The translations under genes were made by a program, and so were the position numbers. From the NCBI GenBank assembly GCA_028706995.1, contig JAQTVR010000080.1:1-5703 (forward strand): 5,703 nucleotides of DNA, read 5' to 3'. Origin of the DNA: Dehalococcoidales bacterium (GTDB lineage Bacteria; Chloroflexota; Dehalococcoidia; Dehalococcoidales; UBA5627). Position 1 is the first letter of the stretch, and each line of letters begins with the position of its first letter. Positions 1 to 5,703 of the stretch are shown in pieces. The notes beneath the pieces were generated by a model. It made no database searches. It saw only the letters and a program-made list of their open reading frames with translations, and was not told the origin of the DNA.

Positions 1-15
1 ATGGGGAATAAAATA

Positions 16-270
16 ATGAGCACTGAGAGATTTACCGTATCGGGAGAACAGTTACTGGCTAAGATCAAGCAGCTTGTACACGAAGGCAATATCAGGAAGG
101 TACGTATTATACGTGATAACAAGACTATTATAGAAATTCCCTTATCCATTGGAGCACCGGTAGCCGCAATCGGTATTTTGGCTGCGCCTGTACTGGCAGC
201 CATCGGGGCTTTTGCCGCCCTAGTTACAGAGTGCACCATCGAAGTGGAAAAAATAGACGAAAAAGAATAA
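16..270 (+). CDS. DUF4342-like small protein
   Basis: An 84-residue protein of unknown function. It has a charged N-terminal part (residues 1-40) containing an amphipathic stretch SGEQLLAKIKQLVHEGN, then a beta-like segment (VRIIRDNKTIIEIPL). An Ala/Gly/Ile-rich hydrophobic stretch follows at about residues 44-70, and the protein ends in TECTIEVEKIDEKE. This order, with an xEIPL segment, an APVLAAIGA-type core and a TECTIEVE end, fits what I recall of DUF4342; many family members carry an extra N-terminal UBA-like domain, which is absent here. The hydrophobic part could be a membrane hairpin or a buried core. An in-frame ATG also lies at base 1, so the gene could begin there or upstream of the window. 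I prefer the ATG at 16 because a G-rich stretch (3-7) sits 8 bp before it and the recognisable domain begins just after it. The next gene follows after 35 bp with no terminator visible, so the two may be co-transcribed. The family assignment is from memory; no biochemical role can be assigned. Confidence 0.75.
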   Translation: MSTERFTVSGEQLLAKIKQLVHEGNIRKVRIIRDNKTIIEIPLSIGAPVAAIGILAAPVLAAIGAFAALVTECTIEVEKIDEKE

Positions 271-296
271 TTCTGACATAAGGCTGTCGCAAGGAT

Positions 297-303
297 GGAG
301 GGA
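297..303 (+). promoter_or_regulatory. Ribosome binding site of the DUF2779 nuclease gene
   Basis: GGAGGGA lies just upstream of the ATG at 306; the GGAGG core is 4 bp from it. A second purine run, AAGGA (291-295), sits 10 bp from the same ATG. Both favour 306 over the next in-frame ATG at 318, which would be 16 bp from the GGAGG core. Confidence 0.6.
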
Positions 304-305
304 TA

Positions 306-1772
306 ATGCCGTCAGCAATGTTGTCTAAAACAAAGTATCTTAACGGGTTGCAGTGCTTTAAACTGCTGTGGATTTATACCAACCAGCCGGAAAGTATCCC
401 CCAACCGGATGCAGCTACACAGAATAGATTCGACCAGGGGCATCTTGCAGGGGAACTGGCAAAAAAGCTGTTTCCGGGAGGAATAGATATACCCCAGGAC
501 GATTTTATAGGGAACATCTCTCGTACGAAAGAGCTTCTTAAGCAGAGAAAAACCCTGTTTGAGGCAGGCGTTTTAACCGGGAAACTCTATTCCCGCGCTG
601 ATATTCTTAATCCTGTAAATGAGGACGAGTGGGATATTATTGAGGTCAAAAGTTCCACCGAAGTAAAAGACATCAATATACAGGACGTTTCCTTCCAGAA
701 GTTTTGCCGGGAAAAAGATGGTTTAAAGATAAGGAAATGCTTCCTGGCTCACATAAACAATAAGTACGTTAAGAATGGCGAGATAAATCCCGAAGAATTA
801 TTCACTATTGAGGATATTACCGAAGAAGTTATCTCTGCCAGCGAAGGCATAACAGATAGAATTATAAGTATGTTCGATGTTATTAGTTCTCCAGTTTGCC
901 CCGAAATGAGCATTAGCACGCATTGCAGCGACCCGTATGACTGCCCGCTTAGTGCAAATTGCCGGCAAGGTTTACCGGAGCATAATGTATTCACACTTTA
1001 TCGTGGCGGAAAGAAGGGTTTTGACCTCTATAATAGCGGTATCCTTAGTATTACCGATATCCCCTCCGACTATGATCTCAGCGATAAGCAACTCATCCAG
1101 TGCTCCTGTGTTGTCGGGGGCGAGCCCCATATTGAAAAAAATGAGTTGATGCAGTTCCTTGCCAGCCTTGAATACCCATTATATTACCTTGATTTCGAGA
1201 CTTTCAGCACAGTTGTACCCATGTTCGACGGCACCAGGCCTTACCAGAACATACCGTTCCAGTTTTCACTCCATGTCCAGGACATGCCCGGCAGTTCCTT
1301 GCAGCATCACTGGTTCCTGGCTGATGGACCCGGTGACCCGCGCCCAGGCCTTCTGTCACAGTTACATAAGTCGATTGGTGAATTTGGGAGTGTTATAGTC
1401 TATAACCAGTCTTTCGAAAAGGGGATTTTAAGGGAAATGGGGGAGGCTTTACAGGAGTATACTCGGTGGAGCCAGTCTGTAATAGACAGGATAGTCGACC
1501 TTTACGCCCCATTCCGTAGCTTTTGTTACTACCATCCTTCTCAGAAGGGCAGTGCTTCGATTAAGAAGGTGTTACCTGCACTTACCGGCAGTGGCTATGA
1601 AGATTTGGCTATCGCCAAAGGTGACGATGCCAGCCTCGTCTTCCTTGACATGACCTATAGTGAACTTACTGACGAAGAGTGTTTAGAGATAAGAAATAAT
1701 CTGCTTGCTTATTGCGGATTGGATACGGAAGGGATGGTAAGAATAGTAGAACAGTTGTATAAACTTATCTGA
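306..1772 (+). CDS. DUF2779 family protein: Cas4/RecB-like nuclease fused to DEDD-type exonuclease domain
   Basis: A 488-residue protein, probably a cytoplasmic DNA or RNA nuclease of unknown physiological role. The N-terminal half looks like a Cas4/RecB-type PD-(D/E)XK nuclease: an early cysteine (C17, in LSKTKYLNGLQCFKLLW), H46, D99 (in SRADILNP), then E113 and K115 (in WDIIEVKSS), followed by a Q-rich motif region (NIQDVSFQKF, about 124-133). C207, C213 and C219 (HCSDPYDCPLSANC) together with C17 match the arrangement that binds an iron-sulfur cluster in Cas4 and AddB. From about residue 290 a second nuclease-like domain begins. It has D296 and E298 (YYLDFETFS) as Exo I, N367-F370-E371 (YNQSFEKGIL) as Exo II, and Y469-x3-D473 (YCGLDTEG) as Exo III. 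This C-terminal part matches what I recall of DUF2779, an RNase H-fold family. The usual Exo II aspartate is glutamate here. No stop or frameshift interrupts it, and all expected metal-binding residues of the first domain are present. It lacks adjacent cas genes, so a CRISPR role is not supported. Family call confident; substrate unknown. Confidence 0.85.
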   Translation: MPSAMLSKTKYLNGLQCFKLLWIYTNQPESIPQPDAATQNRFDQGHLAGELAKKLFPGGIDIPQDDFIGNISRTKELLKQRKTLFEAGVLTGKLYSRADILNPVNEDEWDIIEVKSSTEVKDINIQDVSFQKFCREKDGLKIRKCFLAHINNKYVKNGEINPEELFTIEDITEEVISASEGITDRIISMFDVISSPVCPEMSISTHCSDPYDCPLSANCRQGLPEHNVFTLYRGGKKGFDLYNSGILSITDIPSDYDLSDKQLIQCSCVVGGEPHIEKNELMQFLASLEYPLYYLDFETFSTVVPMFDGTRPYQNIPFQFSLHVQDMPGSSLQHHWFLADGPGDPRPGLLSQLHKSIGEFGSVIVYNQSFEKGILREMGEALQEYTRWSQSVIDRIVDLYAPFRSFCYYHPSQKGSASIKKVLPALTGSGYEDLAIAKGDDASLVFLDMTYSELTDEECLEIRNNLLAYCGLDTEGMVRIVEQLYKLI

Positions 1773-1823
1773 TTCGTTATGAAAGGTTCTTGCCAATCAA
1801 GACTGCGGTTGTTTCCGCTCTAA

Positions 1824-1842
1824 TCCTTCGACAAGCTCAGGA
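1824..1842 (+). repeat. Dispersed intergenic repeat-like sequence (TCCTTCGACAAGCTCAGGA)
   Basis: The 19 bp TCCTTCGACAAGCTCAGGA lies in the spacer between the nuclease gene and polA. Its ends are inverted (TCCT/AGGA). I recall this string, and its complement with the core GAGCTTGTCGAAGG, as a recurrent intergenic element in Chloroflexota and some other bacterial genomes. Only one copy is visible here, so its repeat nature rests on memory, not on this window. Confidence 0.5.
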
Positions 1843-1849
1843 CCCAATT

Positions 1850-1884
1850 GTCATTGAGAAACAGCCAAAGGTTGTGAAGCAAAC
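1850..1884 (+). repeat. Possible degraded second intergenic repeat
   Basis: The stretch begins GTCATTGAGA and ends GTGAAGCAAAC. This layout resembles another common intergenic repeat of the type GTCATTGCGAG...CGAAGCAATC, whose ends form ATTGC/GCAAT arms. Here the arms are imperfect, so it would be a decayed copy. It lies 7 bp after the repeat-like sequence at 1824-1842. It is a tentative call that needs a genome-wide comparison. Confidence 0.3.
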
Positions 1885-1907
1885 CATAGCGGCCTTCCAT
1901 ATCACTC

Positions 1908-1916
1908 TGTTATAAT
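1908..1916 (+). promoter_or_regulatory. Extended -10 promoter of polA, likely leaderless
   Basis: TGTTATAAT is a perfect extended -10 element (TGn followed by consensus TATAAT at 1911-1916). No good -35 hexamer is found 16-18 bp upstream (AGCGGC region), which extended -10 promoters tolerate. Transcription normally begins about 7 bp after the -10, which falls at or within 3 bp of the A of the polA ATG (1923). The 15 bp before that ATG carry no Shine-Dalgarno sequence. Both facts suggest a leaderless polA transcript. It is also the likely main promoter for the downstream PAP2 and mutM genes. Confidence 0.65.
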
Positions 1917-1922
1917 TAGACC

Positions 1923-4661
1923 ATGAACAAACTGCTTGTACTTATCGATGGCAACGCACTGGTACATCGCGCCTATCATGCCCTGCCCCCCATGACAGTA
2001 AAGAATACCGGTGAACCGGTAAATGCTGTCTACGGCCTTGCCACTATGCTTATTAAGATTATCAATGACCTGAAACCGGATTATCTTGCTATCGGCTTCG
2101 ATCGTAAAGCGCCCACCTTACGTAAGCAGTTATTCGATGAATATAAGGCCAACCGCCCGGCAACACCGCTTGATTTAATCAGTCAACTGGCAAGAGCCAG
2201 GGAATTGGCCGAAGCCTTCAATATGCCCGTCTTCGAGATGGATAGCTACGAAGCCGATGACATTATCGGAACCCTCAGCCGACAGGCAAGAAATAGGGAA
2301 ATCGAAACCATTATAGTCACCGGCGATGCCGATGCCATGCAGCTGGTATCCCCGGAGGTAAAGGTTCTCTACCCCAAGCCTAAAAGCACCTTCGGAGATA
2401 CAACGCTTTATGAAAAAGAGACCGTTAAGGAGAGATACGGCGTCCCACCTGAAAATATAACCGACCTCAAAGCCCTGGTAGGAGATAAATCCGATAATAT
2501 CCCCGGGGTAAGTGGCATCGGCGACAAGACGGCGATAAAGCTAATCCAGACATTCGGCGGAATCGATAACATCTATGAACATCTAGATGAGGTAACCCCG
2601 GTTAAACTGCGGGAAAAGCTACAGCAAAATGAAGATATCGCCCGGAAAAGCAAGGAACTGGCAACCATAATTACCGATATGCCGATATCTCTTGACCTGA
2701 ATGCCTGCTGTTTGAGCAATTACGACAGGCAAAAGGTGGTGGATTTCTTCCATGAACTGGACTTTTCTAAATTGTTATCCAGACTTCCGGGAACAGAAAC
2801 CAAAAAAGGTGAAATTAAAAAACCGGAGTGTCCCCAATTCAATTTCGATATGCCGGTAAAAACTCAGGCAGGATACAAGAATGTATGCACTGCCGAAGAC
2901 TTGGATATATTGGTCAGGAGACTTAAAGAAAGAGGCTCCTTTGCCTTCGATACCGAGACGACCGGTTTAAATCCCATGCTTGCCCAGCTTGTGGGGATAT
3001 CCCTGTCCCCTGAACCCGGCGAAGCCTATTATATACCCGTAGGCCATATCGGCTGGGAACAGGTGCAGCAACTTCCCTTAACGCAGGTCATCAAAAAGCT
3101 CAAACCCCTTTTCGAGGATTACAAGCTTGCCAAGATAGCACATAACGGCAAGTTCGATATGGAAGTACTGGCGGAATACGATATCGATGTGAATAATTTA
3201 GCTTGCGACACAATGATTGCCGCCTATTTGCTGGGAGAGAAATCACTGGGCTTAAAAGCCCTTGCTTTCAACAGACTTGAGACTGAAATGACGGAGATTA
3301 CGGAGCTTATCGGCTCCGGTAAAAACCAGATAAACATGTCCCAGGTCGAGGTTTCTGTCGCCAGTAAATACGCCTGTGCCGATGCCGATAATACAAGCAG
3401 GCTCGATAAACTCTTCACTAAAGAGCTTAAAGAGCAGGGGTTGTGGCAGCTTTTCTCCGAAGTCGAAATGCCGCTGGTGCCGATATTGATGAAGATGGAG
3501 AGAAAAGGGATTGCGCTGGATACTGTCCTTCTTGGTAATATGTCACACCGCCTCGGCGGACGGCTATTGGAACTCGAAGATGAAATCTATAAAAATGCGG
3601 GGCGGCGTTTTAATATCAATTCGACACAACAACTAAGCCCGGTTCTGTTTCAGGAACTCAAATTACCGTCGGCGCGCAAGACGAAGAGCGGATTCTCCAC
3701 CGATGTCTCGGTTTTAGAGGAATTGCGCGGGCAACACCCGATAATAGAACTGATTATAGAGTACCGCCAGCTAACCAAATTAAAATCCACCTATGTCGAT
3801 GCCCTGCCGGAAATGGTTAATTCTAAAACCAGGCGTCTGCATACCAGCTTTAACCAGACAAAAACCACCACCGGCAGGCTGTCTTCCAGCGACCCCAACC
3901 TGCAAAATATACCCGTCCGCGGCGAACTGGGGAAAGAAATCAGGCAGGCATTTATCGCCCCAACCGGCTACCAACTGCTTTCCGCAGACTATTCACAGAT
4001 TGACCTGAGGGCACTGGCACACCTTTCACAGGACCCGGAACTACTGACGACTTTCCACAACGAGGGGGATATTCATACCGCTACTGCTACCCGTCTATTC
4101 AGTGTTCGTGAGGATGACGTGACAGCAGATATGAGGCGGCTGGCAAAGACCGTCAACTTCGGTGTTATCTATGGAATGAGCGGATACGGGTTGGAACAGG
4201 CTACCGAATTCAATCGCGAGGAAGCGGAGAAATTCATAACCGCCTACTTTGAGAAATACCCGCGTGTTAAGGAGTACATGGAAACCACCAAAAAACAGGC
4301 AAGGGAACTGGGTTATGTCCAGACGATACTGGGCAGGCGGAGAGCTATTCCCGAGGTCAATTCCAGCAACCGCAACCTGCGTGAAGCTGCCGAGCGCATG
4401 GCAATAAATATGCCGGTGCAGGGAACCTCAGCCGATATTATTAAGGTAGCTATGGTAAACCTGGATAAAGAAATGGCAAGGCTCAAGCTCAAAAGCAGCC
4501 TTCTTTTACAGGTACATGATGAGCTTATCTTCGAAGTCCCCAATAATGAAATGGAAAAGATGAAGGAACTGGCACCCCGTGTAATGTCCCACGCCATCGA
4601 ACTCAGCATTCCATTAAAGGTAGAAACCAAGGTAGGCAAAAACTGGGGACAGATGGAATAA
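1923..4661 (+). CDS. polA: DNA polymerase I (5' nuclease, 3'-5' exonuclease and polymerase domains)
   Basis: A 912-residue family A DNA polymerase, close to the usual full length (E. coli 928). It fills gaps in excision repair and removes RNA primers during lagging-strand synthesis. The 5' nuclease domain (about 1-290) has its metal-binding acids: D9, D60, E110/D112/D113 (YEADD), D135/D137 (TGDADAMQ) and D188/D191 (VGDKSDNIPG), plus a helix-hairpin-helix region. The 3'-5' exonuclease domain (about 315-500) is intact, with D343/E345 (FDTETTG), D412 (HNGKFD) and Y483-x3-D487 (YACAD), so proofreading is expected, unlike in Taq. The polymerase domain (about 510-912) has R652 (TGRLSSSDPNLQN), motif A with D689, the O-helix R738/K742/F746/Y750, and motif C with D866/E867 (QVHDELIFEV). 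One residue is unusual: motif A reads DYSQIDLR, with Asp694 where E. coli Glu710, the ribonucleotide steric gate, normally stands. The start is set by the 5' nuclease motif beginning at residue 5 and by the -10 box 6 bp upstream; no ribosome binding site is present. The next gene begins 5 bp after the stop. Confidence 0.98.
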   Translation: MNKLLVLIDGNALVHRAYHALPPMTVKNTGEPVNAVYGLATMLIKIINDLKPDYLAIGFDRKAPTLRKQLFDEYKANRPATPLDLISQLARARELAEAFNMPVFEMDSYEADDIIGTLSRQARNREIETIIVTGDADAMQLVSPEVKVLYPKPKSTFGDTTLYEKETVKERYGVPPENITDLKALVGDKSDNIPGVSGIGDKTAIKLIQTFGGIDNIYEHLDEVTPVKLREKLQQNEDIARKSKELATIITDMPISLDLNACCLSNYDRQKVVDFFHELDFSKLLSRLPGTETKKGEIKKPECPQFNFDMPVKTQAGYKNVCTAEDLDILVRRLKERGSFAFDTETTGLNPMLAQLVGISLSPEPGEAYYIPVGHIGWEQVQQLPLTQVIKKLKPLFEDYKLAKIAHNGKFDMEVLAEYDIDVNNLACDTMIAAYLLGEKSLGLKALAFNRLETEMTEITELIGSGKNQINMSQVEVSVASKYACADADNTSRLDKLFTKELKEQGLWQLFSEVEMPLVPILMKMERKGIALDTVLLGNMSHRLGGRLLELEDEIYKNAGRRFNINSTQQLSPVLFQELKLPSARKTKSGFSTDVSVLEELRGQHPIIELIIEYRQLTKLKSTYVDALPEMVNSKTRRLHTSFNQTKTTTGRLSSSDPNLQNIPVRGELGKEIRQAFIAPTGYQLLSADYSQIDLRALAHLSQDPELLTTFHNEGDIHTATATRLFSVREDDVTADMRRLAKTVNFGVIYGMSGYGLEQATEFNREEAEKFITAYFEKYPRVKEYMETTKKQARELGYVQTILGRRRAIPEVNSSNRNLREAAERMAINMPVQGTSADIIKVAMVNLDKEMARLKLKSSLLLQVHDELIFEVPNNEMEKMKELAPRVMSHAIELSIPLKVETKVGKNWGQME

Positions 4662-4666
4662 ATACC

Positions 4667-5308
4667 TTGAGTATATACCGTATCGCTTACGCAATGCTCC
4701 TGTTACTGCTGATATTCATTATCATATCTATATGTTCGTCTGCAAGTATTCCCGGCGATTCCGCAGTTAACGATTGGATTGGCACTATTGACTCACCATT
4801 CCTCGATAATTCAATGCAGCTTATTACATCCCTGGGAGATTTTCCCTATGGTATTATTGTAAGTATCATATTTGCACTGGGCTTATGGCTAAACAGGTTG
4901 TACTTAGAGACCATTTTTATTTTAATACTGCCTTACATCGGGGTATTTATCAGTTACATCTTTAAATTATTTATCAACAGACCCCGTCCACTGCAGGAAA
5001 CAGGCGCTAACGAAAACAGCTTTATCAGCGGTCATACGATTTACATATTCCTATTCATGGGGTTAGCGATATATTTTCTTCCTCTCATTATACAAAATAA
5101 GACATATCGTATCCTGCTGCAAGCTATAGCAGCCGTTATTATATTACTGGTATCTTTTTCCCGGATCTATTTACAGGCACACTGGTTGAGTGATGTCATC
5201 GCCAGCCTGATTACAGGTATACTTTTACTTATTCCTGCTATAATCATATATAAATACCTGTTAAAAAGAGGACTGCTATGCCGGAGCTTCCTGAAGTCGA
5301 AACCATAA
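4667..5308 (+). CDS. PAP2-superfamily membrane phosphatase
   Basis: A 213-residue integral membrane protein with about six hydrophobic segments (roughly 7-26, 60-76, 82-101, 124-142, 148-164, 176-196). It has the three PAP2 signature motifs: K100-x6-R107-P108 (in KLFINRPRP), S121-G122-H123, and S165-R166-x5-H172-x3-D176 (SRIYLQAHWLSD). H172 would be the nucleophile forming a phospho-histidine, with H123 as its catalytic partner. Motif 2 usually reads PSGH; here Ile120 replaces Pro. Members of this superfamily remove phosphate from lipid substrates such as phosphatidate or undecaprenyl diphosphate, but the substrate cannot be told from sequence. The chosen start is TTG at 4667, 5 bp after the polA stop, with GGA (4655-4657) 9 bp upstream as a weak ribosome binding site. 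An ATG at 4694 would remove nine residues and cut into the first membrane segment. The gene overlaps mutM by 31 bp, so its last ten or so residues are encoded within the mutM start region. It is richer in A/T codons (ATA, TTA) than polA, which may only reflect membrane composition. Confidence 0.88.
   Translation: MSIYRIAYAMLLLLLIFIIISICSSASIPGDSAVNDWIGTIDSPFLDNSMQLITSLGDFPYGIIVSIIFALGLWLNRLYLETIFILILPYIGVFISYIFKLFINRPRPLQETGANENSFISGHTIYIFLFMGLAIYFLPLIIQNKTYRILLQAIAAVIILLVSFSRIYLQAHWLSDVIASLITGILLLIPAIIIYKYLLKRGLLCRSFLKSKP
5236..5244 (+). promoter_or_regulatory. Candidate internal promoter for mutM (extended -10)
   Basis: TGCTATAAT inside the 3' part of the PAP2 gene is a perfect extended -10 match, the same TGnTATAAT form as before polA. 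No convincing -35 is seen. Expected transcription start is near 5251, giving a leader of about 27 bases that contains the mutM ribosome binding site. It lies in an A/T-rich membrane-coding stretch where such motifs arise by chance, so this is tentative. Confidence 0.4.
5268..5272 (+). promoter_or_regulatory. Ribosome binding site of mutM
   Basis: GAGGA lies 5 bp before the mutM ATG at 5278 and within the PAP2 coding region. It fixes the mutM start even though that start is inside the upstream gene. Confidence 0.7.
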
Positions 5309-5703
5309 AGAACGAACTGCTGCCGCAGGTTGTCGGACATAAAATCAATAATGTCACACTGTTCTGGGAAAAGATGTTGCGCCAGCCTTTAAAGGATAAA
5401 TTCGATTATATTATAAGCGGTTTGAAGATAGTTGGCATGAGCCGTCGCGGCAAGTACCTCATTTTTAACCTCGAAAGCGGTTATATGCTGATATTGCACT
5501 TAAAAATGAGCGGTTCGTTGATGCTCGGAAGAGATGACCCCCCGCCCCATACCCGGGCTATCATTCACCTGGATAATGGAATGAATATTTACTTTAATGA
5601 CCCGCGCAAGTTCGGTAGAATGCAGTTTGTAAAAGATGGAGAGACCGTACTGGGAAAACTCGGAATCGAGCCGTTAGGTACTGATTTCACGGTGCAATCG
5701 TTG
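5278..5703 (+). CDS. mutM: Formamidopyrimidine-DNA glycosylase (Fpg/MutM), 3' end outside window
   Basis: The first 142 codons of MutM, which is usually about 270 residues; the frame is still open at the window end. MutM excises 8-oxoguanine and formamidopyrimidines and cuts the resulting abasic site by beta,delta-elimination. The N-terminus MPELPEVET is diagnostic: after Met removal Pro2 is the Schiff-base nucleophile, and Glu3 and Glu6 are the conserved acids. Other conserved positions are K59 (RRGKYL, E. coli Lys57), M77 (HLKMSGSL) as the intercalating residue, and R110/F112 (DPRKFGR), which fill the gap left by the flipped base. The C-terminal helix-two-turn-helix and zinc finger lie beyond the window, so their presence cannot be judged. 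The start at 5278 is set by the invariant PELPEVE sequence and by GAGGA 5 bp upstream. It lies 31 bp inside the PAP2 gene in another frame, which suggests translational coupling. With polA upstream it forms a base-excision repair pair. Confidence 0.97.
   Translation, partial: MPELPEVETIKNELLPQVVGHKINNVTLFWEKMLRQPLKDKFDYIISGLKIVGMSRRGKYLIFNLESGYMLILHLKMSGSLMLGRDDPPPHTRAIIHLDNGMNIYFNDPRKFGRMQFVKDGETVLGKLGIEPLGTDFTVQSL

Noticed and set aside
1..3. ATG at base 1 as the start of the DUF4342-like gene
   Set aside because: The upstream region is not visible; the ATG at 16 has a G-rich site 8 bp before it and the recognisable domain starts there.
1029..1034. TATAAT inside the nuclease gene as an internal promoter
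   Set aside because: No TG extension and no -35 at proper spacing; no gene start follows it, so it is most likely a chance match.
306..1772. CRISPR-associated Cas4 annotation for the nuclease
   Set aside because: The Cas4-like residues are present, but there is no cas gene or repeat array in the window, and the protein is much longer with a C-terminal DUF2779-type domain.
1805..1818. Small hairpin GCGG-TTGTTT-CCGC after the nuclease gene as a terminator
   Set aside because: Only a 4 bp stem, and no T-run follows it, so it does not support an intrinsic terminator.
4313..4639. Open minus-strand frame of 108 codons inside the polA polymerase domain
   Set aside because: It lies opposite the strongly conserved O-helix to motif C region, resembles no family, and is low-complexity Ser/Leu-rich as expected of a complementary-strand shadow.
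4694..4696. ATG at 4694 as the PAP2 start
   Set aside because: It would remove part of the first membrane segment and lies further from polA; the TTG at 4667 with a weak GGA site fits the tight cluster better, though this is not certain.

Overview
The window carries five protein-coding genes, all on the plus strand, and no RNA genes, insertion sequences or CRISPR array. Mid-range base composition, a Fpg-type MutM, a full three-domain PolA with intact proofreading, a DUF4342-like protein and a DUF2779-type nuclease indicate a bacterial chromosome. The intergenic sequence TCCTTCGACAAGCTCAGGA resembles a dispersed repeat I associate with Chloroflexota (Dehalococcoidia-like) and some other anaerobe genomes. 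The taxonomic placement is inference from memory and only moderately supported.

Region 1 (1-1772): a short DUF4342-like protein with a hydrophobic Ala/Gly-rich core is followed 35 bp later by a 488-residue protein. That protein joins a Cas4/RecB-type PD-(D/E)XK nuclease with a four-cysteine set (likely iron-sulfur) to a C-terminal DEDD/RNase H-like exonuclease domain (DUF2779 family).

Region 2 (1773-1922): a 150 bp intergenic spacer. It holds the repeat-like sequence, a second possible degraded repeat, and a strong extended -10 promoter (TGTTATAAT) that ends only 6 bp before the polA ATG. No Shine-Dalgarno sequence is present, so polA may be transcribed as a leaderless mRNA.

Region 3 (1923-5703): polA, a PAP2-superfamily membrane phosphatase and mutM (formamidopyrimidine-DNA glycosylase, cut by the window end) form a tight cluster. 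The polA-PAP2 gap is 5 bp, and PAP2 overlaps mutM by 31 bp. polA and mutM both belong to base-excision repair: MutM removes oxidised purines and PolA fills the resulting gap. The membrane phosphatase is a functional outsider between them. A second extended -10 motif inside the PAP2 gene could drive mutM separately.

The points most worth following up are the leaderless arrangement of polA, the Glu-to-Asp change at the PolA steric-gate position, the two-nuclease fusion protein, and the internal promoter and overlap at PAP2/mutM. I see no convincing evidence of a wholly new multi-gene system.
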